From Pseudomonas peradeniyensis (GTDB taxonomy: Bacteria > Pseudomonadota > Gammaproteobacteria > Pseudomonadales > Pseudomonadaceae), in contig NZ_JABWRJ020000001.1 in the NCBI RefSeq assembly GCF_014268935.2, positions 124,001 to 188,000 of the forward strand: a DNA stretch of 64,000 nt, given 5' to 3'. The translations under genes were made by a program, and so were the position numbers. The notes beneath the pieces are model-generated. The model worked only from the letters and a program-made list of their open reading frames with translations. It made no database searches and was not told where the DNA came from. Positions 29,698 to 43,506 of the stretch are shown one piece after another. Positions within the stretch are counted from its first letter, which is position 1. Each line of letters begins with the position of its first letter.

Positions 29698-31034
29698 TCC
29701 GTTCGCTGCGGGTGCGCCTGATGCTGGCGGCGGCGTTGCTGGCGCTGCTGTTCATGCTGGCACTGCTGCCGGCCTTGCAGAAGGCCTTCAGCCTGGCGTT
29801 GCAGGAGTCGATCGAGCAGCGCCTGGCCTCGGACGTGACCACCCTGATCTCGGCCGCGCGCATCGAGCGCGGCCAGCTGCAGATGCCGGCGCTGCTGCCG
29901 GACGAACGCTACAACCTGCCTTACACCGGCCTGCTCGGCTACATCTTCGACCGCCAGGGCACGTTGGTGTGGCAGTCGCGGGCCACCCGTAACCGCAATA
30001 TCAACTATCACCCCCGCTATGACGGACGCGGCAACGAGTTCGCCCGTATCCACCAGGACGACGGCGACGAATTCTTCGTCTACGACGTCGAGGTCAAGCT
30101 GCTCGGTGGCAAGAGCGCGGCGTTCAGCATCGTCGCCCTGCAGCCGGTGCGTGAATACCAGGACACCCTCAACGGCCTGCGCGAGAAACTCTACCTGGGC
30201 TTCGGCGCGGCGCTGCTGGCGTTGATGGTGCTGCTCTGGGCCGGCCTGACCTGGGGCCTGCGTTCATTGCGCCGGCTCAGCTCCGAGCTCGACGATGTGG
30301 AGAGCGGAGCCAGAGATGGGCTGAGTCGCGAGCATCCACGCGAGCTGCTGCGCCTGACCGGCTCGCTCAACCGCCTGCTGCGCAGCGAGCGCGAGCAGCG
30401 CCAGCGCTACCGCGACTCGCTCGACGACCTGGCCCACAGCCTCAAGACCCCGCTGGCCGTGCTGCAGGGCGTTGGCGAGAGCATGGAGCAGGGCGACCGC
30501 GAACAGGCGCGGGTGCTGCAGAGCCAGATCGAGCGCATGAGCCAGCAGATCGACTACCAGCTGCAGCGCGCCAGCCTGCGCAAGAGCGGCCTGGTCCGCC
30601 ACCAGGTCGAGCTCAAGCCGTTGCTCGACAGCCTGTGCAGCACCTTGGCCAAGGTCTATCGCGACAAGCGCGTCGAGGTCAGCCTCGACATCCCGGCCCT
30701 GGCGCGGGTGCCGATGGAGCAGGGCGCCTTGCTGGAGCTCTTGGGCAACCTGCTGGAAAACGCCTACCGGTTATGCCTGGGGCAAGTGCGGGTCAGCCTG
30801 CAGCAGTCGCCGGGGCTGCTGCAGCTGTGCGTCGAGGACGATGGACCGGGCGTGCCGCCGGATCAACGCGAGCGGATTCTCGAGCGCGGCGAGCGGCTGG
30901 ACCGCCAGCACCCCGGGCAGGGGATCGGGCTGGCGGTGGTCAAGGACATCATCGACAGCTATGACGCCGAGCTGAGCCTGGGCGATTCGCCGTTGGGCGG
31001 GGCTGCGTTCCGCATCGCTTTCCGGCTCGATTGA
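29694..31034 (+). CDS. phoQ: Sensor histidine kinase PhoQ
   Basis: 446 residues. Membrane helices at about 8-30 and 163-185 bracket a periplasmic sensor domain that includes acidic runs (RIHQDDGDEFFVYDVEVK), as expected for a divalent-cation sensor. LDDLAHSLKTPLAVLQGVGE holds the phospho-histidine at H248 with the S-L-K variant of the H box characteristic of PhoQ. LLGNLLENAYRLCLGQVRV (N box), VEDDGPGVPPDQRERILERG and GQGIGLAVVKDI (G boxes) complete the kinase. It overlaps phoP by four bases. Confidence 0.93.
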   Translation: MIRSLRVRLMLAAALLALLFMLALLPALQKAFSLALQESIEQRLASDVTTLISAARIERGQLQMPALLPDERYNLPYTGLLGYIFDRQGTLVWQSRATRNRNINYHPRYDGRGNEFARIHQDDGDEFFVYDVEVKLLGGKSAAFSIVALQPVREYQDTLNGLREKLYLGFGAALLALMVLLWAGLTWGLRSLRRLSSELDDVESGARDGLSREHPRELLRLTGSLNRLLRSEREQRQRYRDSLDDLAHSLKTPLAVLQGVGESMEQGDREQARVLQSQIERMSQQIDYQLQRASLRKSGLVRHQVELKPLLDSLCSTLAKVYRDKRVEVSLDIPALARVPMEQGALLELLGNLLENAYRLCLGQVRVSLQQSPGLLQLCVEDDGPGVPPDQRERILERGERLDRQHPGQGIGLAVVKDIIDSYDAELSLGDSPLGGAAFRIAFRLD

Positions 31035-31062
31035 TTCTGCCTTTCCAGTGCAGGGGGCGGTG

Positions 31063-31146
31063 CGTGGGAGCGGGCTAGCCCCGCGATACCGGCGAAGCCG
31101 GTGCCATCCGGCGCGGTCCTCATCGCGGGGCAAGCCCGCTCCCACC
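31063..31146. repeat. Paired REP palindrome with internal hairpin
   Basis: Outer arms GTGGGAGCGGGCTAGCCCCG and the inverse, enclosing a small ACCGGCGAAGCCGGT hairpin. It follows the phoQ stop by about 30 bp. Confidence 0.85.
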
Positions 31147-31171
31147 GGGAAGTCCCACCGAAGACCTCTGA

Positions 31172-31227
31172 GGCGGATTCCCGCCAACCCAGCCTGTACG
31201 ATTTCCGCCATCGGGCGGAAATCCGCC
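31172..31227 (+). promoter_or_regulatory. Tandem activator sites (DctD-like UAS) before dctA
   Basis: GGCGGATTCCCGCC (31172-31185) and GGCGGAAATCCGCC (31214-31227) are two copies of a GGCGGA-NN-YCCGCC palindrome with centres 42 bp apart, four helical turns. They lie about 80-130 bp before the -24/-12 promoter, the usual place for bacterial enhancer-binding proteins such as DctD. Confidence 0.7.
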
Positions 31228-31276
31228 ATTCCCTACGTGGTTCTTCGCCCCGTCCCGGGGCATTCACACCCTGTAA

Positions 31277-32776
<1,500 letters not shown>

Positions 32777-32794
32777 TCGCGGTGTGAAATGAAG

Positions 32795-32820
32795 AAGGCG
32801 ACCCTCGGGTCGCCTTTTTT
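32795..32820 (+). terminator. Terminator of dctA
   Basis: AAGGCGACCCTCGGGTCGCC followed by six Ts, 18 bp after the dctA stop. Confidence 0.92.
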
Positions 32821-32844
32821 GTGAATGCTAGGGGGTATGGGCAT

Positions 32845-33339
32845 CTACTCGACCCGGGTCTCGCCGCTGTACACCAATATCTCCCGGCACCGCCGGCACA
32901 GGTACCGCCGCCCCTGGCGCACCAGCTTGTGCCGCTGGGCGGTGAACGGAAAGTCGCTCTCCGGGCACGGGCAGCGGTAGATGTAGCGCGTCACCACCCG
33001 CCGCTGCACCTCGTAGTTGTGGCAACGGTTCGGCGGCAGTTCGTACACCCCGCGCATGATCAGCTGCCACTCCTCGCCATGGGCCTGGATGCGGTCACCG
33101 AACAGCTGGTGGGCCACCAGATGGGCCACCTCGTGGGCCACGGTCTGGCGCAGGAAGTCTTCCTGGTTCTCGCGGTATAGCTGCAGGTTGAAGCGCAGCA
33201 GGTTCTCGTGCAGGTGGGCGACACCGGCTTTCTGGCCGCGCAGCTTGAAGCTGACCTGCGGGCGCGGAAAAGGGCGTTTGAAGAAGGTTTCGGCTTGCTG
33301 GTAACAGGTTTCGACGCGTTGTCTGAGCAGCTCGGGCAT
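32845..33339 (-). CDS. sprT: SprT family zinc metalloprotease-like protein
   Basis: 164 residues from ATG 33339; a frame to 33366 adds nine residues. The HEVAH zinc motif is at residues 69-73 (LRQTVAHEVAHLVAHQLFG) with a downstream HGEEW as third ligand region. The C-terminus is a zinc ribbon: YRCPCPESDFPFTAQRH then YLCRRCREILVYSG. This matches bacterial SprT and the protease core of SPRTN. Its role in bacteria is not established. Convergent with dctA, sharing the terminator region. Confidence 0.88.
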   Translation of the reverse strand: MPELLRQRVETCYQQAETFFKRPFPRPQVSFKLRGQKAGVAHLHENLLRFNLQLYRENQEDFLRQTVAHEVAHLVAHQLFGDRIQAHGEEWQLIMRGVYELPPNRCHNYEVQRRVVTRYIYRCPCPESDFPFTAQRHKLVRQGRRYLCRRCREILVYSGETRVE

Positions 33340-33410
33340 GGCGGGGTAGTTCTCCTGACCGGGCATTATGCCGCAGGCACAGGCCGGCTGCCGAGCCGCC
33401 GGTCAGGCAC

Positions 33411-33443
33411 ACGAAACGAAGCCGCCTTGCGGCGGCCTCGGGT
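33411..33443 (-). terminator. Likely terminator of the Yip1-family gene
   Basis: On the minus strand GAGGCCGCC-GCAA-GGCGGCTTC, a 9-bp stem with one G-U pair and a GCAA tetraloop, then GTTTCGTGT. The T run is short, so strength is uncertain. Confidence 0.65.
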
Positions 33444-33479
33444 GATGCCCCAGTGCTGGTTGGATCTGATAGGTATGCG

Positions 33480-34079
33480 TCAGTTGGTGTAGACGGGCCC
33501 CACGCCCAGTCCCCAGATGATCACGGTCGCGGCCATGATCGCCACCAGTACCACCAGGCCCACCGCCAGCACCGAGCTGGAGAACAGGAAGCCTTCATCC
33601 GACGGTATGTTCATGAACGTCGGCAAGCCGACATACAACAGGTACACGGTGTAGCAGATGGCCGCCGTGCCGATCAGCATGCCCAGCCACAGGTGCGGGT
33701 AGAGCGCCGCGAGGCCGCCGATGAATAGCGGGGTGGCGGTGTAGGTGGCGAAGGCGATGCACTGCGCCATGCTCGGGTTGGCGTCGTAGGTGCGCGCCAT
33801 CCAGTGGATGAAGGCGCCCATCACCGCGACCCCGGCGAGCATCGCCAGGTACGACATGATGCTCATCCACAGCGCGCTTTCCATGGTCAGCATCACTGCC
33901 GGCCGCTCGCCGATCACCCAGCCGACCTGGGTGGTGCCGATGAACGCCGAGACGGCGGGGATCGCCGCCAGGATCAGCGTGTGCGTCAGGTACATGTGGC
34001 TGATGCTTTCTTCCTCGCCACGGATCTCCCGCCACTCCTGGTCAGGGTGGGTGAACAACCCTACAACGTGATGAATCAT
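33480..34079 (-). CDS. Yip1-family membrane protein
   Basis: 199 residues from ATG 34079 (MIHHVVGLFTHPDQEWREIR); the open frame continues upstream to 34277 but without family sequence. About five hydrophobic helices are seen, starting TLILAAIPAVSAFIGTTQVG, with SYLAMLAGVAVMGAFIHWMA and LFIGGLAALYPHLWLGMLIGTAAICYTVYLLYVGLPTFMNIPSDEGFLFSSSVLAVGLVVLVAIMAATVIIWGLG. The conserved LP-x-F-M-N-x-P segment before the final helices is typical of the bacterial Yip1/YIF1 clan. Function is unknown. It is a single gene with a likely terminator. Confidence 0.82.
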   Translation of the reverse strand: MIHHVVGLFTHPDQEWREIRGEEESISHMYLTHTLILAAIPAVSAFIGTTQVGWVIGERPAVMLTMESALWMSIMSYLAMLAGVAVMGAFIHWMARTYDANPSMAQCIAFATYTATPLFIGGLAALYPHLWLGMLIGTAAICYTVYLLYVGLPTFMNIPSDEGFLFSSSVLAVGLVVLVAIMAATVIIWGLGVGPVYTN

Positions 34080-34343
34080 ACTGGTCACTCCTATCGTCGT
34101 TGCCAAACGCCCCCCAGATGGAGCGCCTGTGGCCCGAGGCCAGGAACACCGATTGCTGCGGTCATGTGGCCTTATGTCGCAGTATAGGAAGTGGATCCCG
34201 GCACAAAACCGGCTTTTTAGAGCAAATTGCGCTGTCAGGCCCGGTGCTGATTCCCTTGAAGTCTTTATCGGATTCACCTACTGCGCCGTGCGGTTTGTGC
34301 GTAAAATAGCCGGCTTTTGTCACACCTCGCGGATCCAAGCGCT

Positions 34344-35168
34344 ATGGGCACCCTCTCGGTCAACCAGAACAAACTGCAAAAACGCCTGCGTCGTCTCGCC
34401 GGCGAAGCCATCACCGACTACAACATGATCGAGGATGGCGACAAGGTCATGGTCTGCCTGTCCGGCGGCAAGGACAGCTACACCATGCTCGACGTTCTGT
34501 TGCACCTGCAGAAGGTGGCGCCGATCAAGTTCGACATCGTCGCGGTGAACATGGACCAGAAGCAGCCGGGCTTCCCCGAGCACGTGCTGCCGGCCTATCT
34601 CAAGGAACTGGGCGTCGAGTACCACATCGTCGAGAAGGACACCTACTCGGTGGTCAAGGAGCTGGTACCCGAGGGCAAGACCACCTGCTCGCTGTGCTCG
34701 CGCCTGCGTCGCGGCACCCTGTACACCTTCGCCGACGAGATCGGCGCGACCAAGATGGCCCTGGGGCACCACCGCGACGACATCGTCGAGACCTTCTTCC
34801 TCAACATGTTCTTCAACGGCGCGCTCAAGGGCATGCCGCCGAAGCTGCGCGCCGATGATGGCCGCAACGTGGTGATCCGCCCGCTGGCCTACTGCAGCGA
34901 GAAGGACATCCAGGCCTATTCGGACATGAAGGAGTTCCCGATCATCCCGTGCAACCTGTGCGGCTCGCAGGAAAACCTGCAGCGCCAGGTGGTCAAGGAC
35001 ATGCTGGTGGAGTGGGAGCGCAAGCACCCGGGCCGTACCGAGAGCATCTTCCGCGCCCTGCAGAACGTCGCGCCATCGCAGCTGGCCGACCGCAACCTGT
35101 TCGACTTCACCAGCCTGAAGATCGACGAGAGCGCCACCCCGCGTTTCCTCGACGTGCTGAACATCTGA
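34344..35168 (+). CDS. ttcA: tRNA 2-thiocytidine(32) synthetase
   Basis: 274 residues from ATG 34344; the in-frame ATG at 34317 adds nine unconserved residues. The PP-loop SGGKDS lies at residues 40-45, and two cysteine motifs [11 protein letters not shown] (C115, C118) and [14 protein letters not shown] (C203, C206) hold the [4Fe-4S] cluster. [21 protein letters not shown] is the family segment that follows. It thiolates C32 in a subset of tRNAs. Stop is 4 bp before the Tag-like gene. Confidence 0.95.
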   Translation: MGTLSVNQNKLQKRLRRLAGEAITDYNMIEDGDKVMVCLSGGKDSYTMLDVLLHLQKVAPIKFDIVAVNMDQKQPGFPEHVLPAYLKELGVEYHIVEKDTYSVVKELVPEGKTTCSLCSRLRRGTLYTFADEIGATKMALGHHRDDIVETFFLNMFFNGALKGMPPKLRADDGRNVVIRPLAYCSEKDIQAYSDMKEFPIIPCNLCGSQENLQRQVVKDMLVEWERKHPGRTESIFRALQNVAPSQLADRNLFDFTSLKIDESATPRFLDVLNI

Positions 35169-35172
35169 GCCC

Positions 35173-35844
35173 ATGCGCGACTATCAGTGGCTGCATGAGT
35201 ACTGCCTGAACCGCTTCGGTTCGGCCCAGGCGCTGGAAGCCTTCCTGCCGCAGCCGCGCACGCCCGCGCAGCTGCGCGACATCCCTGACGACCGCTACCT
35301 GTCGACCCTGGCCCTGCGCGTGTTCCGCGCCGGGCTCAAGCACAGCCTGGTGGACGCCAAGTGGCCGGCGTTCGAGCAGGTGTTCTTCGGTTTCGACCCG
35401 CAGAAGGTGGTGCTGATGGGCGCCGAGCACCTGGAGCGGCTGATGCACGACGAGCGCATCATCCGCCACCTGGGCAAGCTCAAGAGCGTGCCGCGCAATG
35501 CCCAGATGGTGCTGGACGTGGCCAAGGAGAAGGGCAGTTTCGGCGCGTTCATCGCCGACTGGCCAGAGACCGATATCGTCGGGTTGTGGAAGTACCTGGC
35601 CAAGCATGGCAACCAGCTGGGCGGTTTGTCGGCGCCGCGGTTCCTGCGGATGGTCGGCAAGGATACCTTCATTCCCACCGATGACATGGCGGCGGCGTTG
35701 ATCGCGCAGAAGATCATCGACAAGCCGCCGACCAGCCAGCGGGATCTTGCGCTGGTGCAGCAGGCGTTCAATCAGTGGCATGCCGAGAGCGGCCGGCCGT
35801 TGTGTCAGTTGTCGGTGATGCTGGCGCATACCGTCAACCACTGA
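35173..35844 (+). CDS. DNA-3-methyladenine glycosylase I family protein (divergent)
   Basis: 223 residues, about 35 longer than E. coli Tag. The middle fits the family: VFRAGLKHSLVDAKWPAFEQVFFGFDPQKVVLMGAEHLERLMHDERIIRHLGKLKSVPRNAQMVLDV, with the F-x-F-D-P-x-K-V-A-x-M and IIR-x-x-x-K-x-x-x-x-x-x-N-A pattern. It differs at both ends: the Tag N-terminal cysteine and histidine zinc ligands are replaced by MRDYQWLHEYCLNRFGSAQA, and the C-terminal part (AQKIIDKPPTSQRDLALVQQAF) lacks the H-x-x-x-C pair seen in classical Tag. So it may be a paralogue with altered substrate. It is coupled to ttcA by a 4-bp gap. Confidence 0.78.
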   Translation: MRDYQWLHEYCLNRFGSAQALEAFLPQPRTPAQLRDIPDDRYLSTLALRVFRAGLKHSLVDAKWPAFEQVFFGFDPQKVVLMGAEHLERLMHDERIIRHLGKLKSVPRNAQMVLDVAKEKGSFGAFIADWPETDIVGLWKYLAKHGNQLGGLSAPRFLRMVGKDTFIPTDDMAAALIAQKIIDKPPTSQRDLALVQQAFNQWHAESGRPLCQLSVMLAHTVNH

Positions 35845-35850
35845 GATTGC

Positions 35851-35900
35851 TGGGGCCGCGGTGCGGCCCTTTCGCGGCACAAGGGCTGCAAAGCAGCCCC
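35851..35900. repeat. GC-rich inverted repeat, REP-related
   Basis: Two small stem-loops, GGGGCCGCGGTGCGGCCC and GGGCTGCAAAGCAGCCC, lie between convergent genes. The first occurs also near 15176 and 49673 beside other REP elements. Confidence 0.5.
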
Positions 35901-35905
35901 GGAAT

Positions 35906-37267
<1,362 letters not shown>

Positions 37268-37353
37268 GACGGGTCGCATCCAGCTGGGTGTGGCGGCTAT
37301 TCTAACCGCAGCGACCGACTTCAATGCTTGAAAACTTCGAGAAGGATTGACCC

Positions 37354-37821
37354 ATGGCAAGGCGTTTGGCAGCTGCACTGGCCATCACCGCGAGCCTGTT
37401 GCTCGGCGGCTGCGGTGCGGACTACGGCGTGGACCAGCACGGCAACACGGTAAAGGCCGAACAGATCGACGGGCACTGGCTGGTGCTCAACTACTGGGCC
37501 GAATGGTGTGGCCCGTGCCGCACGGAAATCCCTGAACTCAATGCCGCCGCCAAGCAGTGGGAGGCGCAGGGCATTCGCGTGGTGGGGGTGAACTTCGATG
37601 GTTTGCAGGGGCCGGACCTGAAAGCCGCCGCCGATACCCTGGGCATCGGTTTCACCGTGCTGGCCCAGGACCCGGCCGAGCGCTACGAGCTGCCGCGCAG
37701 CGAGGCGCTGCCGGTGACCTACATCATCGACGACAAGGGCAAGGTGCGTGAGCAGCTGATGGGCGAGCAGACGCTCGAAGGGCTGCAGGCGAAGATCAGG
37801 GCGCTCAAGGGCGGCGCCTGA
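37354..37821 (+). CDS. TlpA-like thiol:disulfide oxidoreductase lipoprotein
   Basis: 155 residues. A leader ends in a lipobox LLGGC (C20), then a thioredoxin fold with WCGPC at residues 51-55 in LNYWAEWCGPCRTEIPELNAAAKQW, and cis-proline segment ALPVTYIIDDKGKVREQLMG. It probably acts in the periplasm, reducing disulfides. The gene diverges from the arsC-like gene and is followed at once by a perfect 50-bp palindrome. Confidence 0.88.
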   Translation: MARRLAAALAITASLLLGGCGADYGVDQHGNTVKAEQIDGHWLVLNYWAEWCGPCRTEIPELNAAAKQWEAQGIRVVGVNFDGLQGPDLKAAADTLGIGFTVLAQDPAERYELPRSEALPVTYIIDDKGKVREQLMGEQTLEGLQAKIRALKGGA

Positions 37822-37828
37822 GTTCCAG

Positions 37829-37878
37829 CATCGCGGGGCAAGCCCGCTCCCACGTGGGAGCGGGCTTGCCCCGCGATG
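37829..37878. repeat. Perfect 50-bp REP palindrome without a loop
   Basis: CATCGCGGGGCAAGCCCGCT followed by CCCAC and its exact complement. Two REP arms are joined with no spacer; other pairs in the window have spacers of 10-60 bp. It lies between the convergent TlpA-like and META genes. Confidence 0.95.
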
Positions 37879-37881
37879 GTT

Positions 37882-38286
37882 TCAGCCTTCCTCAGGCCAG
37901 AACCGCAGCGGCTTGCCCTCGACCGGCCAGAAACGGATCTGCTCGATCGGCGACACATCCCAGCGCTGCACCGTTTCCAGCGCCTGCAGGAAGCGTTTTT
38001 CCTGGTCCATCAGCGCCGGCGCGCACAGCTTGCGGGTCTTGCCGACCTTGCCGAAGCTGATGCGCTCGCCATCCAGCGTGTAAGGCGCGAACCAGTGGTT
38101 GCAGCCGCCGTTGCCGTAGGCGCGACCATCGCTGGCCAGAGTCAGCGTCAGGTGGCTGTAGTCGATCAGCGGGCGCTCACCGATCCACTCCAGCACGTAG
38201 CTCTGCTCCTGCTGCAACTTCGAGGGTTGTGCGGCGCAGCCCATCAGGCCGCAGGCGATCAGCGCGCCGGTCAGCAGCTGTTTCAC
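37882..38286 (-). CDS. META-domain lipoprotein
   Basis: 134 residues beginning at GTG 38286, directly behind the TGA of the upstream gene. A leader with a lipobox (GLMGC, C17) precedes EWIGERPLIDYSHLTLTLASDGRAYGNGGCNHWFAPYTLDGERISFGKVGKTRKLCAPALMDQEKRFLQAL. The G-x-G-G-C-N and T-x-x-x-C motifs are those of META/HslJ domains, which form a disulfide. Function in envelope stress is suspected for HslJ, unknown here. Likely co-transcribed with the preceding zinc-ribbon gene. Confidence 0.8.
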   Translation of the reverse strand: MKQLLTGALIACGLMGCAAQPSKLQQEQSYVLEWIGERPLIDYSHLTLTLASDGRAYGNGGCNHWFAPYTLDGERISFGKVGKTRKLCAPALMDQEKRFLQALETVQRWDVSPIEQIRFWPVEGKPLRFWPEEG

Positions 38287-38721
38287 TCAACCACGCTCCC
38301 GGCACTGCGGGCACAGGTGCTTGTCGCCCTTGCTCGCCCAGCCCAGCTCCTGGATACGCGCACTGGCGGCCGGGGCCTGGCCCTTCTTGCCCAGCTTGGC
38401 GTCGTTGGCGAACTCGAAGTCCAGCACCGCGTCGCAGCTGTCGCACTTGACCTGCCAGTTGAGGATTTCCAGCTCGTTGAACGCCGGGCCCTGGGCCACG
38501 GCGACCCACTGGCCGTGCGGGTTGATCAGGTGGCGCACGGTCTCGACGGTCAGGCGCATGGACAGGTCCTTGCTGCCCTTGAGGGTGACCAGCAGGACGT
38601 CGCCCTTCTGGATCGAGCCGCCGTTGCCGGTGACCTGGTAGCGGCCAGGCACCAGCGCGCGGCACTCGATCAGGGTGTGTTGCGGGTTGAAAAGGGTGTA
38701 GCGGAAATCGTGTTCGACCAT
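38287..38721 (-). CDS. Uncharacterised protein with a C-terminal zinc ribbon
   Basis: 144 residues. Not recognised beyond its motif: two CxxC pairs (VKCDSCDAVLDFEF and KHLCPQCRERG), about 30 residues apart, form a zinc ribbon. The N-terminal 85 residues look like a beta-barrel (LVPGRYQVTGNGGSIQKGDVLLVTLKGSKDLSMRLTVETVRHL). The stop is immediately followed by the GTG start of the META lipoprotein, so translation is coupled. It is a cytoplasmic protein by its lack of signal. Confidence 0.75.
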   Translation of the reverse strand: MVEHDFRYTLFNPQHTLIECRALVPGRYQVTGNGGSIQKGDVLLVTLKGSKDLSMRLTVETVRHLINPHGQWVAVAQGPAFNELEILNWQVKCDSCDAVLDFEFANDAKLGKKGQAPAASARIQELGWASKGDKHLCPQCRERG

Positions 38722-38752
38722 GGGTCCTCCAAAATTGCCGCGTATCCTAGCA

Positions 38753-39742
38753 TCAACCGTTTACAAGATTGTGTGGATTGCCTGCCGCCCAGCGGTTGAT
38801 GTTGTCCAGGGTGGTCTCAGCGATGGCGTCCAGGGCCTCGCGGGTGAGGAAGGCCTGGTGGGCGGTGACGATCACGTTGGGGAAGGTCAGCAGGCGTGCC
38901 AGCACGTCATCCTGCAGCGGCAGGTCGGAACGGTCCTCGAAGAACAGCTGCGCCTCCTCTTCATACACATCCAGCCCCAGGTAGCCGAGCTGGCCGCTCT
39001 TGAGCGCGTCGATCAGCGCGGGGGTGTCGACCAGCGCGCCGCGGCCGGTGTTGATCAGCATGGCGCCGGGCTGCAACTGGGCCAGGCTCTGGGCGTTGAT
39101 CAGGTGGCGGGTGTGCTCGGTCAGCGGGCAGTGCAGGCTGATGATGCGCGCCTGGCGCAGCAGCTCGGGCAGTTCCAGGTAGCGGGCGCCGAGGGCGACC
39201 AGCTCGGGGTTGGGGTAGGGGTCGTAGGCCAGCAGCTGGCAGCCGAAGCCGGCCATGATGCGGGCGAAGGCGGCGCCGATCTGGCCGGTGCCGACCACGC
39301 CGACGGTCTTGCCGTGCAGGTCGAAGCCGGTCAGCCCGTGCAGGGTGAAATCGCCTTCGCGGGTACGGTTGTAGGCCCGGTGCAAACGGCGGTTGAGGGC
39401 CAGGATCAGGGCCACGGCATGCTCGGCGACGGCGTGGGGCGAATAGGCCGGGACGCGGACCACGGCCAGGCCCAGGCGCTGTGCTGCGGCCAGGTCGACA
39501 TGGTTGTAGCCGGCCGAGCGCAGGGCGATCAGGCGCGTGCCGCCGGCGGCCAGGCGCTCCAGCACCGGGGCATCGAGCTCGTCGTTGATGAAGGCGCAGA
39601 CCACCTCGAAGCCCTGGGCCAGGGGCGCGGTGTAGAGGGTCAGGCGGGCGGGCTGGTAGTGCAGCTCCACGCTGCCCGCACTGGCGGCGCGGGTGAAACT
39701 TTCCTGGTCGTAGTGTTGGCTGCTGAACAACAGGGCGCGCAT
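38753..39742 (-). CDS. ldhA: D-2-hydroxyacid dehydrogenase, fermentative D-lactate dehydrogenase type
   Basis: 329 residues, the usual LdhA length. Rossmann motif VGVVGTGQIGAAFARIMAGFG, substrate region ALRSAGYNHVDLAAAQRLGLAVVRVPAYSPHAVAEHAVAL, catalytic R in NTGRGALVDTPAL, E in LDVYEEEAQLFFEDRSD and the acid/base His in VIVTAHQAFLTREAL. The F-F-E-D-R-S segment is specific to the LdhA branch. It interconverts pyruvate and D-lactate with NADH. It lies next to gacS on the same strand, separated by 68 bp. Confidence 0.92.
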   Translation of the reverse strand: MRALLFSSQHYDQESFTRAASAGSVELHYQPARLTLYTAPLAQGFEVVCAFINDELDAPVLERLAAGGTRLIALRSAGYNHVDLAAAQRLGLAVVRVPAYSPHAVAEHAVALILALNRRLHRAYNRTREGDFTLHGLTGFDLHGKTVGVVGTGQIGAAFARIMAGFGCQLLAYDPYPNPELVALGARYLELPELLRQARIISLHCPLTEHTRHLINAQSLAQLQPGAMLINTGRGALVDTPALIDALKSGQLGYLGLDVYEEEAQLFFEDRSDLPLQDDVLARLLTFPNVIVTAHQAFLTREALDAIAETTLDNINRWAAGNPHNLVNG

Positions 39743-39810
39743 GGTCTGAGTCCTATCTGAAATGCCACCAGTCTAGCCATATGGCTGGTCTTGGCGTTGA
39801 CCTGTGTCTC

Positions 39811-42567
<2,757 letters not shown>

Positions 42568-42786
42568 ACCTGTCTCCTGTCATGTGCTGTTAAAGGCGCG
42601 GTTCGCGCATCAGCGGGAACGTTACTCTGCACTGAGGGGTAATGCACAGGATTTGTAGTGGTTTTTGCTTTTCTCGGCTGGCGTTGCCGGCGCGGCCACT
42701 TCGAGGTCACGTCAGTCGGACGACGGTTGCCTTGTTCGGACCGCTTGTCCAATAATCGCGTAACTGAGAATTGATGGCAGTTGCCA

Positions 42787-43503
42787 ATGCATCCTGAAGC
42801 GATTCACGCGACCAACATCCTCGCCATCGAGGACGACCCCGTGCTGGGCGCCTACCTGCATGACGAGCTGCAGCGCGGTGGCTTCCAGGTGACCTGGTGC
42901 CGCAATGGCCTCGAAGGCCTGGAGGCGGCGGGGCGGCAGGTGTTCGACCTGGTGCTGATGGACATCCTGCTGCCTGGCCTCAATGGTCTGGACGCCCTGG
43001 CCAGTCTGCGTCGGCGCAGCGCCACGCCGGTGATCCTGATGTCGGCGCTGGGCGCCGAGGCCGACCGCATCAGCGGCTTCGAACGCGGCGCGGACGACTA
43101 CCTGCCCAAGCCGTTCAGCTTTGCCGAGCTGCGGGTGCGCATCGAGGCGATCCTGCGCCGGGTGGCCTTCGAGCGGCGTGCTCGGGCACCGCGTGAGGTG
43201 GACGCCGGGCAGTTGCATTTCGACGAGCAGACCACCGATGTCAGCCTGGCCGGGGCCTGTGCCGGGCTGACCCCCAGCGAGTACCGCCTGCTCGACACCC
43301 TGCACCGCAGCCAGGACGAGGTGCTGAGCAAGCCCTTCCTCTACCAGCAGGTACTGCAGCGCGGCTACTCGCGGCATGACCGCAGCCTGGACATGCACGT
43401 CAGCCAGATCCGCCGCAAGCTCAAGGCCATCGGCTACCACGAACGGCAGGTGCGTACCGTGTGGGGCAAGGGCTATGTGTTCGGCGCGGGCGAGGCCGAC
43501 TGA
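42787..43503 (+). CDS. OmpR-family response regulator
   Basis: 238 residues from ATG 42787; an in-frame TTG at 42781 is possible and no strong ribosome binding site is seen. Receiver: ILAIEDDPVLG, D59 in LVLMDILLPGLNG, LMSALG with serine in place of the usual threonine, DDYLPKPFSF. Winged helix: LTPSEYRLLDTLHRSQDEVLSKPFLYQQVLQRGYSRHDRSLDMHVSQIRRKL. It is divergent from gacS, 219 bp away, and is followed after 3 bp by its kinase. Signal unknown. Confidence 0.85.
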   Translation: MHPEAIHATNILAIEDDPVLGAYLHDELQRGGFQVTWCRNGLEGLEAAGRQVFDLVLMDILLPGLNGLDALASLRRRSATPVILMSALGAEADRISGFERGADDYLPKPFSFAELRVRIEAILRRVAFERRARAPREVDAGQLHFDEQTTDVSLAGACAGLTPSEYRLLDTLHRSQDEVLSKPFLYQQVLQRGYSRHDRSLDMHVSQIRRKLKAIGYHERQVRTVWGKGYVFGAGEAD

Positions 43504-43506
43504 ATC

